Shown here in pieces: positions 25,305 through 33,717 of a stretch of 64,000 nt of DNA. Source of the stretch: Lachnospiraceae bacterium UBA7179 (lineage in GTDB: Bacteria > Bacillota > Clostridia > Lachnospirales > Lachnospiraceae); the NCBI GenBank assembly GCA_002491195.1, contig DKVL01000071.1:27504-91503 (forward strand). The letters are read 5' to 3'. The notes below the pieces were generated by a model that saw only the letters and a list, made by a program, of their open reading frames with translations, did not search any database and was not told where the DNA came from. Numbering within the stretch: position 1 is the stretch's first letter; each line of letters opens with the position of its first letter. Position numbers and translations under genes: made by a program.

Positions 25305-26174
25305 ATGTCAAAAATAGCAATTGTTACAGATAGTAACAGTGGTATCACACAGCAGCAGGCAAAGGAACTTGGCATCCATGTACTGCCAATGCCTTTTATG
25401 ATTGATGGCGAAACCTATTATGAAGAAATTACGCTCAGTCAGGAGGAATTTTATCAAAAGTTGGCACAAAAAGCGGATATTTCCACTTCACAGCCGTCAC
25501 CGGAATCCATCACGCAGCTGTGGGATACGCTTTTGCAGGAAAATGATGAGGTTGTTCATATCCCAATGTCCAGTGGATTGAGCGGCTCCTGCCAGACAGC
25601 AGTTATGCTGGCACAAGATTATGACGGCAAAGTTCATGTCGTTAATAACCAGCGAATTTCTGTCACGCAGAAACAATCCGTTTATGATGCCATGGCACTT
25701 GCCAAAGAAGGAAAGACCGGCAGTGAAATCAAGGATATTCTTGAGGAAGACAAGTTTAATTCCAGTATTTATATCATGATCGATACCTTGTATTATCTGA
25801 AAAGGGGAGGACGTATCACGCCTGCGGCTGCGGCGCTCGGTACGCTGCTGCGCTTAAAGCCCGTTCTGCAGATCCAAGGAGAAAAACTGGATGCCTTTGC
25901 GAAGGCAAGAACAGTGACACAGGCAAAATCCATTATGATCAATGCGATCAAGAGCGATATCGAAAAACGCTTCGGCGGTCTTACGCCGGACAATCAGATC
26001 AATCTGGCACTCGCTCATACGCAGAACGAGGAGGCCGTAAAGGTGTTTCGGGAAGAAGTACAAGCGCAGTTTCCCAATTATCCTGTTGTTGCAGTGGATC
26101 CGCTCTCGTTGAGTGTCTCCTGCCACATCGGTCCTGGTTCACTGGCAGTAACGTGTTGTAAGAAATTAAGATAA
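25305..26174 (+). CDS. DegV family fatty-acid-binding protein (FakB type)
   Basis: The 289-residue protein has the two-domain DegV fold: IAIVTDSNSGITQQQAKEL, PMPFMIDGETYYEE, the ligand-site TSQPSP, MSSGLSG, and late LKRGGRITPAAAALGTLL. FakB proteins hold a fatty acid in a deep cavity and hand its carboxylate to FakA, encoded two genes upstream, so the pair probably works together. The ATG at 25305 is served by GGGAGAG; the in-frame ATG at 25290 lies before that site. The stop codon merges into a very strong terminator. Confidence 0.93.
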   Translation: MSKIAIVTDSNSGITQQQAKELGIHVLPMPFMIDGETYYEEITLSQEEFYQKLAQKADISTSQPSPESITQLWDTLLQENDEVVHIPMSSGLSGSCQTAVMLAQDYDGKVHVVNNQRISVTQKQSVYDAMALAKEGKTGSEIKDILEEDKFNSSIYIMIDTLYYLKRGGRITPAAAALGTLLRLKPVLQIQGEKLDAFAKARTVTQAKSIMINAIKSDIEKRFGGLTPDNQINLALAHTQNEEAVKVFREEVQAQFPNYPVVAVDPLSLSVSCHIGPGSLAVTCCKKLR

Positions 26175-26214
26175 ACATAAAAACAGGGAACAGAATGTTC
26201 CCTGTTTTTATGTT
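26174..26214. terminator. Strong bidirectional terminator between degV and pta
   Basis: AACATAAAAACAGGGAACA (26174-26192) and its exact complement at 26196-26214 form a 19-bp perfect stem with a GAA loop; the A and T runs in the arms provide a U-tract in both directions. Confidence 0.92.
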
Positions 26215-26223
26215 ATATGATTT

Positions 26224-27207
26224 TTATACCAACGCAGCAGTAATGATCGCCATAGAATATACCTCAATCGCGTTGCATCCGCGGGAAAGGTCATTTACTG
26301 GAGCATTCAAGCCGAGAAGGATCGGTCCATAGGCCTCGAAATTACCCATTCTCTGTGCGATCTTATAACCCATATTACCAGAGCTTAGATCAGGGAAGAT
26401 AAAGGTGTTGGCATGTCCGGCAACCTCAGAGTTCGGACATTTTGTACGCGCCACACGCGGAGATACGGCGGCATCGAATTGCAGCTCGCCTTCGATTGGC
26501 GTGTTTGGATACTTCGCTTTTGCCTTCACCGCAGCATTTCTCATCTTTTCCACATCAGGTCCCTTGCCGGAGCCGAGGGTAGAATAACTTAAGAAGGCAA
26601 CCTTCGGATCAACACCGAAAATCTTTGCACATTCGATCGTCTCTCCGCAGATCTCAACTAACTCGTCCTCTGTAGGATTGATATTGATCGCGCAGTCGCT
26701 CATCGCCAGCACCTCATTCTCACCGGTAGCACCAGGACGAACTAGGATAAAGCAGGAAGATACGATGCTGTTTCCTGGCTTTGTCTTGATGATCTGAAGT
26801 GCAGGGCGCACAGTATCAGCAGTAGAGTATGTTGCACCGCCAAGCAGAGAATCCGCAACGCCCATCTCCACGAGCATTGTGCCGAAATAATTCGGCTGAG
26901 ACAGAATCTTTCTCGCATCTTCCGGTGTCATGCCTTTGCTCTTGCGGAGCTCACAGAAACGCTCCACCATCTCGTCGAAGCGATCATAGTTGTTGCTGTC
27001 TATGATCTGTGCACCGCGAATGTTGTAACCGGCTTCCTCTGCAGCCTTCAATACATCCTCCTCATTGCCGACCAGGATCGGGTGAAGGAAACTGCTGGCA
27101 AGAAGCCGGGAAGCGGCTTCAAGAATACGCGGATCCGTACCCTCAGTGAAGACGATTGTCTTCGGGTTCTTTTTCAGTTGATCGATCATTGTACCAAATC
27201 CATACAT
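26224..27207 (-). CDS. pta: Phosphate acetyltransferase
   Basis: Pta interconverts acetyl-CoA and acetyl phosphate in acetate fermentation, normally with acetate kinase. The 327-residue protein is the short, catalytic-domain form: it starts FGTMIDQLKKNPKTIVFTEG, has VADSLLGGATYSTADTVRPA, SYSTLGSGKGPDVEKM, EGELQFDAAVSP and ends NDLSRGCNAIEVYSMAIITA. GGAAGGA precedes the ATG at 27207. No ackA lies next to it; on the left it is bounded by the strong shared terminator, so it appears monocistronic. Confidence 0.95.
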   Translation of the reverse strand: MYGFGTMIDQLKKNPKTIVFTEGTDPRILEAASRLLASSFLHPILVGNEEDVLKAAEEAGYNIRGAQIIDSNNYDRFDEMVERFCELRKSKGMTPEDARKILSQPNYFGTMLVEMGVADSLLGGATYSTADTVRPALQIIKTKPGNSIVSSCFILVRPGATGENEVLAMSDCAININPTEDELVEICGETIECAKIFGVDPKVAFLSYSTLGSGKGPDVEKMRNAAVKAKAKYPNTPIEGELQFDAAVSPRVARTKCPNSEVAGHANTFIFPDLSSGNMGYKIAQRMGNFEAYGPILLGLNAPVNDLSRGCNAIEVYSMAIITAALV

Positions 27208-27312
27208 AATTAAAATCCTTCCTTTTCTTAATTGAATTTTGTGGTTTTGCAGCCTGCTTATGAAAGCGTTTACATCATGATGTTTAAAGGGCTCGCATAT
27301 GTTCTAATTACT

Positions 27313-27340
27313 ATTGTATACATATTTTTTTCATTTGCAA
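27313..27340 (-). promoter_or_regulatory. Promoter of pta
   Basis: On the minus strand TTGCAA (27335-27340) and TACAAT (27313-27318) are 16 bases apart, about 105 bases before the pta start. Confidence 0.5.
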
Positions 27341-27528
27341 TGGTTGTATTGAAAATTGTGCAGGGAAAATTATTTTTGTTAAAAAAGCACAAAAAAATAT
27401 GGACAAAAATATGTTCCTATTTGTTTTCAATACTGATAACAGACAGCAGGATGTGAGCATGCGGTCAGGTGGAGTGTGTCTTTTTGATTCTTAATAAACA
27501 TATATTCGAAAAAATTGTGCAAAAGTAT

Positions 27529-27556
27529 TTGCAATGTTGAAAAAATGTGGTATACT
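27529..27556 (+). promoter_or_regulatory. Promoter of the topoisomerase operon
   Basis: TTGCAA (27529-27534), 16 bases, and TATACT (27551-27556), with TGG directly before it acting as an extended -10. The leader is about 85 bases. Confidence 0.65.
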
Positions 27557-27646
27557 CTTAAAGTCGAATTTCTTGACTGGAATTGATGGAAATATGGGCA
27601 GATTTCTGCTGCCTATGATAAAAATACAGAAAGGCATGGTTGCTCT

Positions 27647-29575
27647 ATGGCAAAGAAGGAGAATAATGTATATGATGCCTCCAGTATCACGGTCCTGGAG
27701 GGTTTAGAAGCTGTCAGGAAACGGCCTGGCATGTACATAGGAAGCGTGTCCACCAAAGGACTGAACCACCTGATTTACGAGATTGTTGACAACTCGGTAG
27801 ACGAACATCTCGCAGGCGTGTGCAGCGAGATCCGCGTCACGCTCGAGAAGGACGGTTCCGCCACCATATCCGACAACGGCAGGGGGATTCCTGTCGGGAT
27901 GCACCAGAAGGGCGTCAGCGCGGAACGCGTTGTCTTTACCACACTTCATGCAGGCGGCAAATTTGATAACAATGCATACAAGACCAGCGGCGGACTTCAC
28001 GGTGTGGGTTCCTCCGTTGTCAACGCACTCTCCACACAGCTTACAGTTACCGTAAAGAGTGACGGACTGATCCATCAGGATCAATATGAGTACGGAAATC
28101 CCGTCGTTGAACTGATTGACGGGCTTCTTCCCGTGATCGGAAAGACGAAAGAGACAGGTACTACCATTAATTTCACTCCTGATCCGTCGATCTTTGACAA
28201 GACACGGTTCAAGGCGGAAGACGTGAAGAGCAGGCTGCATGAGACGGCGTATCTTAACCCGAAGCTCACGATCATTTTTTCCGATCTGCGCGGGGAGGAG
28301 CCAGAGACGATTACGTACCTTGAGCCGGAGGGAATTATCGGATATGTCAAGGATTTGAACAAAAATAAGGAAACGCTGCATGATGTTATTTATTTTACTG
28401 GTGTAAGTGAAGAGATCACAGTCGAGTGCGCATTCCAGTATGTCAACGAATTTCATGAAAATGTGCTTGGCTTCTGCAACAATATCTACAACGCGGAGGG
28501 CGGCACCCATCTGACCGGTTTTAAGACGATGTTCACGACCATTATCAATAACTACGCGCGCGAACTTAATATTCTCAAAGAAAAAGATATAAACTTTACT
28601 GGCGCAGATGTGCGAAACGGCATGACTGCCGTCGTATCCATCAAACACCCGTCGCCAAGATTTGAGGGGCAGACCAAGACAAAACTCGACAACCAGGATG
28701 CCGCCAAGGCTGTGAGCAAGGTTACAGGCGACGAAGTCCCGCATTATTTTGACAGAAACATCGAAGTGTTAAAAAGCGTGATCTCCTGTGCGGAAAAGGC
28801 AGCCAAAATCCGCAAGACCGAGGAGAAAGCAAAGACAAATATGCTCACAAAACAGAGGTTTTCTTTTGATTCAAACGGGAAACTTGCAAACTGCGAGTCC
28901 AGGGATCATAGTAAGTGTGAGATTTTTATTGTTGAGGGAGATTCTGCCGGCGGCAGCGCGAAAACAGCGCGGAACAGGAATTATCAGGCAATTCTGCCGA
29001 TCCGCGGAAAAATCCTCAATGTTGAGAAGGCCAGTATTGACAAGGTGCTTGCCAATGCGGAGATCAAGACAATGATCAATGCTTTTGGCTGCGGGTTCTC
29101 GGAAGGGTATGGAAATGATTTTGACATCTCGAAGCTGCGGTATGACAAGATCGTGATCATGGCGGATGCGGATGTGGACGGGGCACATATCAGCAATCTG
29201 CTGCTCACGCTGTTTTACCGTTTTATGCCGGATTTGATCTATGAGGGGCATATATATATCGCAATGCCTCCTCTGTACAAAGCAATGCCTGCAAAGGGAA
29301 AAGAGGAATATCTCTATGATGAAAAAGCTCTCGAAAAGTATCGAAAAACACACAAGGGTGCTTTTACCCTGCAGCGGTATAAAGGGCTTGGTGAGATGGA
29401 CGCAGAACAGCTCTGGGAGACGACCTTAAATCCCGAGACCAGAATCTTAAAACAGATTGAGATCGAGGATGCACGCATGGCGTCCGAGATTACGGAATTG
29501 CTGATGGGAACTGATGTTTCTCCCCGAAAAACGTTTATCTATGAGCACGCGACAGAGGCCGAGCTGGATATATAG
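27647..29575 (+). CDS. Type IIA DNA topoisomerase subunit B (GyrB/ParE family)
   Basis: The 642-residue ATPase subunit has the GHKL domain (GLEAVRKRPGMYIGS, EIVDNSVDEHLAG, DNGRGIPVG, GGLHGVGSSVVNALS), the transducer with the QTK loop (FEGQTKTKL) and the Toprim domain (EGDSAGGSAKTAR, PIRGKILNVEKA, MADADVDGAHI) ending in LQRYKGLGEM. It works with the A subunit encoded 40 bases downstream. The KILNVEKA stretch looks like GyrB, but the locus is not the dnaA-recF-gyrBA cluster and the partner lacks the gyrase box, so this may be a second, topoisomerase IV-like pair. AAGG lies 12 bases before the ATG. Confidence 0.93.
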   Translation: MAKKENNVYDASSITVLEGLEAVRKRPGMYIGSVSTKGLNHLIYEIVDNSVDEHLAGVCSEIRVTLEKDGSATISDNGRGIPVGMHQKGVSAERVVFTTLHAGGKFDNNAYKTSGGLHGVGSSVVNALSTQLTVTVKSDGLIHQDQYEYGNPVVELIDGLLPVIGKTKETGTTINFTPDPSIFDKTRFKAEDVKSRLHETAYLNPKLTIIFSDLRGEEPETITYLEPEGIIGYVKDLNKNKETLHDVIYFTGVSEEITVECAFQYVNEFHENVLGFCNNIYNAEGGTHLTGFKTMFTTIINNYARELNILKEKDINFTGADVRNGMTAVVSIKHPSPRFEGQTKTKLDNQDAAKAVSKVTGDEVPHYFDRNIEVLKSVISCAEKAAKIRKTEEKAKTNMLTKQRFSFDSNGKLANCESRDHSKCEIFIVEGDSAGGSAKTARNRNYQAILPIRGKILNVEKASIDKVLANAEIKTMINAFGCGFSEGYGNDFDISKLRYDKIVIMADADVDGAHISNLLLTLFYRFMPDLIYEGHIYIAMPPLYKAMPAKGKEEYLYDEKALEKYRKTHKGAFTLQRYKGLGEMDAEQLWETTLNPETRILKQIEIEDARMASEITELLMGTDVSPRKTFIYEHATEAELDI

Positions 29576-29615
29576 TATTTATCACATGAATTTAAGAATG
29601 GGGATTGTTATATAA

Positions 29616-31853
29616 ATGGAAGAGAGAATTATAAAAACGGAATATTCAGAAACCATGCAGCGTTCGTTCATCGACTATGCCATGAGTGTTATCATCGCGA
29701 GAGCGCTGCCTGATGTCAGGGATGGCTTGAAGCCGGTTCAGCGGCGTACTTTATACGATATGCATGAACTGGGGATACGCTATGACCGTCCATATAGAAA
29801 GAGCGCCCGTATTGTCGGCGATACAATGGGTAAATACCATCCCCACGGCGACAGTTCGATCTATGATGCGCTGGTAGTGCTTACACAGGATTTTAAAAAA
29901 GGGATTCCCCTGATTGACGGACATGGGAATTTTGGCAATATTGAGGGTGACGGTGCGGCTGCAATGCGATATACGGAGGCACGGCTGCAGAAGATTACAC
30001 AGGAAGCGATGTTGTCAGATCTTGATAAGGATGTAGTTGATTTTGTTCCCAATTTCGATGAGACAGAAAAGGAACCAAGCGTTCTCCCCTGTCGTTTCCC
30101 CAATCTGCTCGTAAACGGTTCCGAGGGAATCGCAGTCGGTATGGTGACCAGCATTCCGCCACACAATCTGGGGGAAGTAATCGATGCGACCAAGGCATAT
30201 ATGCTGAATGAGAATATCACCACGCGCGAACTCATGAAGTATGTGAAAGGACCGGACTTTCCGACAGGCGGGATCGTATGCAACAAGGACGATCTGTTGT
30301 CAATCTATGAGACGGGCGTCGGGAAGATCAAGCTGCGCGGCCGGGTCGAAGTGGAGAAAACAAAAGGCGGCAAGCTGAATCTGGTGATCACAGAGATTCC
30401 CTATACGATGATCGGAGCAAATATTGGCAAATTTCTGCAGGATGTCGCTGCTTTGTATGAGCAGAAAAAAGCGCCGGAGATTGTCGATATATCCAACCAG
30501 TCATCCAAGGAGGGGATTCGCATTGTCATAGAATTAAAAAAAGACACCGACGTTGAAAACTTCAAGAATCTTTTATATAAGAAGACTCGTCTCGAAGACA
30601 CCTTTGGGGTCAATATGATCGCAATCGCGAATGGAAGACCGGAAACGCTCGGACTAAAGAGCATTATCGCGCAAAATGTGGCATTTCAGTATGAAGTTGC
30701 CACCCGAAAATATACCACACTCTTAAATAAGGAACTGGAAAAGCGGGAGATTCAGGAGGGATTAATCCGGGCGTGCAATATCATAGATCTTATTATAGAG
30801 ATCCTCCGCGGTTCCAAGGACCGAAATATGGTCAAGAATTGTCTGACAAACGGTGTCACAAAAGGAATCAAATTCCGCTCCAAGGAGTCATCACTGATGG
30901 CGCAGCAGCTAAACTTTACAGAACGGCAGGCCAATGCGATTCTCGACATGCGCCTGTACAAGTTGATCGGTCTGGAAATCGAAGCGCTCATGGCGGAAAA
31001 TAAAGAAACAAACGCCAATATCTACAAATACGAAGATATTCTCGACAGAAGAGATTCCATGGCGCAGGTTATCATACAAGAGCTCGACGCTTTAAAGAAG
31101 GAGTATGCGCACAAGCGCAAAACACATATTGAGAATGCGGAGGAAGCCGTCTATGAGGAGAAAAAACAGGAAGAGATGGATATCATGTTTCTCATGGACC
31201 GGTTCGGCTACTGCAAGACAATTGATCTGTCCACTTATGAGAGAAACAAGGAGGCTGCGCACACAGATTTTAAGTATGTCGTGAAGTGCCGCAATACAGG
31301 AAGGATCTGTCTGTTTACCAACACCGGGCAACTCCATACGATCAAAGCTGTCGATATCCCGTTTGGAAAATTCCGGGATAAAGGACTACCGATCGATAAT
31401 ATCAGCAATTACAATTCCACCACAGAAGAGATTGTCAATATCGTCAGCCAGTCGGAATTGAATCTGTATCGGCTTCTTTTTGTCACGAAGCAGGGAATGT
31501 GCAAAATTGTAAGCGGCGGGGAATTTGATGTGACAAAACGCACGGTTGCTGCTACGAAGCTTGGTGACGATGACGAGCTGCTCCATATCGAAGTCGTAAC
31601 CCAACACCAGCATATTATTCTGCAGAGTAAAAACGGGTATTTCCTGCGGTTTGATACAGACGAGATCTCAGAACTGAAAAAGACTGCAGTTGGTGTCAGA
31701 GGGATGCGGCTGGGTACCGATGATTTTATTGAAAATGTATATTACTGTCAGCCTGGTTCTGAAGGTATGATTTCATATAAGGACAAAAATATACCAATAA
31801 ATAAATTAAAAGTTAATAAAAGAGATACCAAAGGAACCAAAGTTAGGTTATAA
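29616..31853 (+). CDS. Type IIA DNA topoisomerase subunit A (GyrA/ParC family) without GyrA box
   Basis: The 745-residue breakage-reunion subunit has the winged-helix core (SFIDYAMSVIIARALPDVRD, GLKPVQRR, KYHPHGDSSIYDALV) and the catalytic Tyr119 in MRYTEARL, followed by the tower, coiled coil and a C-terminal beta-pinwheel. The gyrase-specific QRRGG(K/R)G box is absent; the equivalent place, about residue 540, reads YERNKEAAHTDFK. At 745 residues it is shorter than usual GyrA (about 800-870). Both points favour a decatenase (topoisomerase IV-like) role, inferred. It is co-transcribed with subunit B and ends 29 bases before rsmD. Confidence 0.92.
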   Translation: MEERIIKTEYSETMQRSFIDYAMSVIIARALPDVRDGLKPVQRRTLYDMHELGIRYDRPYRKSARIVGDTMGKYHPHGDSSIYDALVVLTQDFKKGIPLIDGHGNFGNIEGDGAAAMRYTEARLQKITQEAMLSDLDKDVVDFVPNFDETEKEPSVLPCRFPNLLVNGSEGIAVGMVTSIPPHNLGEVIDATKAYMLNENITTRELMKYVKGPDFPTGGIVCNKDDLLSIYETGVGKIKLRGRVEVEKTKGGKLNLVITEIPYTMIGANIGKFLQDVAALYEQKKAPEIVDISNQSSKEGIRIVIELKKDTDVENFKNLLYKKTRLEDTFGVNMIAIANGRPETLGLKSIIAQNVAFQYEVATRKYTTLLNKELEKREIQEGLIRACNIIDLIIEILRGSKDRNMVKNCLTNGVTKGIKFRSKESSLMAQQLNFTERQANAILDMRLYKLIGLEIEALMAENKETNANIYKYEDILDRRDSMAQVIIQELDALKKEYAHKRKTHIENAEEAVYEEKKQEEMDIMFLMDRFGYCKTIDLSTYERNKEAAHTDFKYVVKCRNTGRICLFTNTGQLHTIKAVDIPFGKFRDKGLPIDNISNYNSTTEEIVNIVSQSELNLYRLLFVTKQGMCKIVSGGEFDVTKRTVAATKLGDDDELLHIEVVTQHQHIILQSKNGYFLRFDTDEISELKKTAVGVRGMRLGTDDFIENVYYCQPGSEGMISYKDKNIPINKLKVNKRDTKGTKVRL

Positions 31854-31882
31854 TAGTAGAAACAAACTATTGGAGGATTGAT

Positions 31883-32434
31883 ATGAGAGTAATTGCGGGA
31901 ACTGCAAGACGACTTTTGTTAAAAACGCCGGAAGGTCTGGATACACGCCCAACAACAGACAGAATCAAGGAAACATTGTTTAATATGCTCATGCCTTACC
32001 TGCCGGACGCTGTGTTTGTAGATCTTTTTTCCGGCAGTGGCGGCATCGGGATTGAGGCGTTGAGCCGCGGGGCCAGGAAAGCATATTTTATTGAAAACAA
32101 TCCCAAAGCGATTGCGTGTATTACCGATAATCTTGAGCATACGCATCTGACGGACAAGTCTGTCGTGTTAAAGCAGGATGTCTTCGCCGCGCTTAAGGGA
32201 ACGATCAAAGAAACCGCTGATCTCATATTCCTTGATCCGCCGTACCATCAAGAGTATGACAAAAGGGTACTGGAACTGTTGCAAAATGCCCCATACGTAA
32301 GTGAAGATACATTGATCGTCATCGAATCTGCTCTTGAAACTTCTTTTGATTATGTGGAGACGCTGGGATTTACGATCACCAAAGAGAAGCGGTACAAGAC
32401 AAATAAACACATTTTCATACAAAAATATGTATAA
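31883..32434 (+). CDS. rsmD: 16S rRNA (guanine(966)-N2)-methyltransferase
   Basis: The 183-residue enzyme transfers a methyl group from S-adenosylmethionine to G966 of 16S rRNA. It begins MRVIAGTARRLLLKTPEG, has TRPTTDRIKETLFNML, the SAM-binding VFVDLFSGSGGIGIEALSRG and the catalytic DLIFLDPPY. GGAGG precedes the ATG. It is followed by coaD 19 bases downstream, the ylbH-coaD arrangement known from Bacillus. Confidence 0.95.
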   Translation: MRVIAGTARRLLLKTPEGLDTRPTTDRIKETLFNMLMPYLPDAVFVDLFSGSGGIGIEALSRGARKAYFIENNPKAIACITDNLEHTHLTDKSVVLKQDVFAALKGTIKETADLIFLDPPYHQEYDKRVLELLQNAPYVSEDTLIVIESALETSFDYVETLGFTITKEKRYKTNKHIFIQKYV

Positions 32435-32453
32435 AATGGGAGGAAATGAGAAT

Positions 32454-32939
32454 ATGAATGCTGCAATATATCCAGGCAGTTTTGATCCAATGACACTAGG
32501 ACACCTTGATATTATCAAACGCGCTGCCAAAATGTTTGACGAGCTGACAGTGAGTGTTTTGGACAATAAGGCAAAGAATGCGTTGTTTTCTGTCAAAGAA
32601 CGTGTTAGTATATTAAAGGAGGCAACAAAGGATCTGCCCAATGTGATGGTGGATTCCTTTAACGGACTTCTGATTGACTATGCAAGACAAAAAAATGTCC
32701 ATATTTCAGTGCGCGGATTGCGCGCTATTACGGATTTTGAATATGAACTACAAACCGCCCAGACAAACAGGATGCTTTCGTGCGGAGAACTGGATACCGT
32801 ATTTTTGACGACAAGTCTCGAATATGCGTACCTCAGTTCTTCCAGCGTCAAGGAGATTGCTGCGTTTCATGGAGATATCTCGCAGTGTGTGCCGGATTTT
32901 GTAGCAGAACTTGTATATGAAAAATATGCGGATCGATAA
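32454..32939 (+). CDS. coaD: Phosphopantetheine adenylyltransferase
   Basis: CoaD catalyses the penultimate step of coenzyme A synthesis, adenylating 4'-phosphopantetheine. The 161-residue protein begins MNAAIYPGSFDPMTLGHLDI, with the T/HxGH nucleotidyltransferase motif, and carries SVRGLRAITDFEYE and the C-terminal YLSSSSVKEIA (ISSS-type phosphate loop). Length is typical. The start at 32454 has GGGAGGA nearby; the longer in-frame reading starts inside rsmD. Next comes a structured 51-base stem-loop. Confidence 0.97.
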   Translation: MNAAIYPGSFDPMTLGHLDIIKRAAKMFDELTVSVLDNKAKNALFSVKERVSILKEATKDLPNVMVDSFNGLLIDYARQKNVHISVRGLRAITDFEYELQTAQTNRMLSCGELDTVFLTTSLEYAYLSSSSVKEIAAFHGDISQCVPDFVAELVYEKYADR

Positions 32940-32959
32940 TAAAGTAGATGTTCCGTTCT

Positions 32960-33010
32960 GGTATAACCTATGCTAAATACCTCAATGATTGGTTTAGCGC
33001 GGGTTATACC
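32960..33010 (+). other. Nested 51-base stem-loop between coaD and the coiled-coil gene
   Basis: GGTATAACC (32960-32968) pairs with GGTTATACC (33002-33010), and inside it GCTAAA (32972-32977) pairs with TTTAGC (32993-32998). No T-run follows. It ends 16 bases before the GGAGG of the next gene, so it would sit in that gene's leader. Confidence 0.6.
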
Positions 33011-33037
33011 ATACAAACGGAAGTATGGAGGAGTAAT

Positions 33038-33628
33038 ATGAGCAGCAAAATAGAGCAGTTGATTGACGAGATCGAGGAATACATAGATAACTGCAAATAC
33101 AAGGCATTTTCGACAGATGTAATCATGGTAAACAAAGCAGAAATTGATGATCTGCTGCGCGAGTTGCGCATGAAGACGCCAGAGGAGATCAAGCGATATC
33201 AGAAAATCATCTCAAATAAAGAGGCTATTCTGAATGACGCCAGGCAGAAGGCGCAGGCTTTGATCGATGATGCGGAGGTTCAGACAACAGAGCTTGTCAG
33301 CGAGCACCAGATCATGCAGGAAGCATATGCACAGGCTGACAAGATTGTCGAGATGGCTACCCAGCAGGCGCAAGGCATTCTCGACAGCGCAACGATTGAG
33401 GCCAACAACATGAAAACAGCGGCAATGCAGTATACGGACAGTATGCTTGCCAATCTTGAAAATATATTGAAACAGTCCATCGAAATTTCCACGCGTGACT
33501 ACAATGCGCTGATCGGACATCTGCAGGAGATCGATCATGTTGTCACTACGAATCGAGCGGAACTTGTACCAGTAGATCAGATTGTTGAAGAGGCACAAGC
33601 TGCCGATGGTACAGGAACAAATAGTTGA
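33038..33628 (+). CDS. Coiled-coil protein, annotated in relatives as ATPase-like
   Basis: The 196-residue protein is almost wholly helical: an N-terminal SKIEQLIDEIEEYIDNCKYK segment with VNKAEIDDLLRELR, then a long alanine-, glutamine- and glutamate-rich coiled coil resembling subunit H/E stalk proteins of V-type ATPases or DivIVA-like proteins, and an acidic Ala-rich tail. There is no nucleotide-binding motif. The DivIVA-like N-terminus suggests an envelope or division scaffold, but this is only a resemblance. The start at 33038 has GGAGG; a hairpin precedes and a terminator-like hairpin follows. Confidence 0.82.
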   Translation: MSSKIEQLIDEIEEYIDNCKYKAFSTDVIMVNKAEIDDLLRELRMKTPEEIKRYQKIISNKEAILNDARQKAQALIDDAEVQTTELVSEHQIMQEAYAQADKIVEMATQQAQGILDSATIEANNMKTAAMQYTDSMLANLENILKQSIEISTRDYNALIGHLQEIDHVVTTNRAELVPVDQIVEEAQAADGTGTNS

Positions 33629-33657
33629 CGATCCAAAAATTGTGTTGTATCGATAAT

Positions 33658-33680
33658 AACCCACAGTTTTTCTGTGGGTT
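33658..33680 (+). terminator. Hairpin after the coiled-coil gene
   Basis: AACCCACAG (33658-33666) pairs with CTGTGGGTT (33672-33680) around a T5 loop; the following AATTGAATTTT is only a weak U-tract. Confidence 0.6.
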
Positions 33681-33717
33681 AATTGAATTTTGCTTTTCTT
33701 GTTTAAGGAGGAGTTTG

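Larger units (their letters stand above)
27208..27646. other. 439-base AT-rich intergenic region between pta and the topoisomerase operon
   Basis: It holds the divergent promoters of pta and the topoisomerase genes. A 74-codon open frame (27232-27456) has no ribosome binding site and low-complexity hydrophobic content and is not called. Between 27441 and 27487 an AGACA...TGTCTTTTT arrangement surrounds a GC-richer island (GAGCATGCGGTCAGGTGG), a possible weak terminator or intergenic repeat. Confidence 0.6.

Noticed and set aside
27232..27456. 74-codon open frame in the pta-topoisomerase gap
   Set aside because: No ribosome binding site, low-complexity hydrophobic composition, and it lies across the divergent promoter region.
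27704..28744. 346-codon open frame on the minus strand
   Set aside because: Antisense to the topoisomerase B gene; composition is that of a reverse shadow with no recognisable domain.
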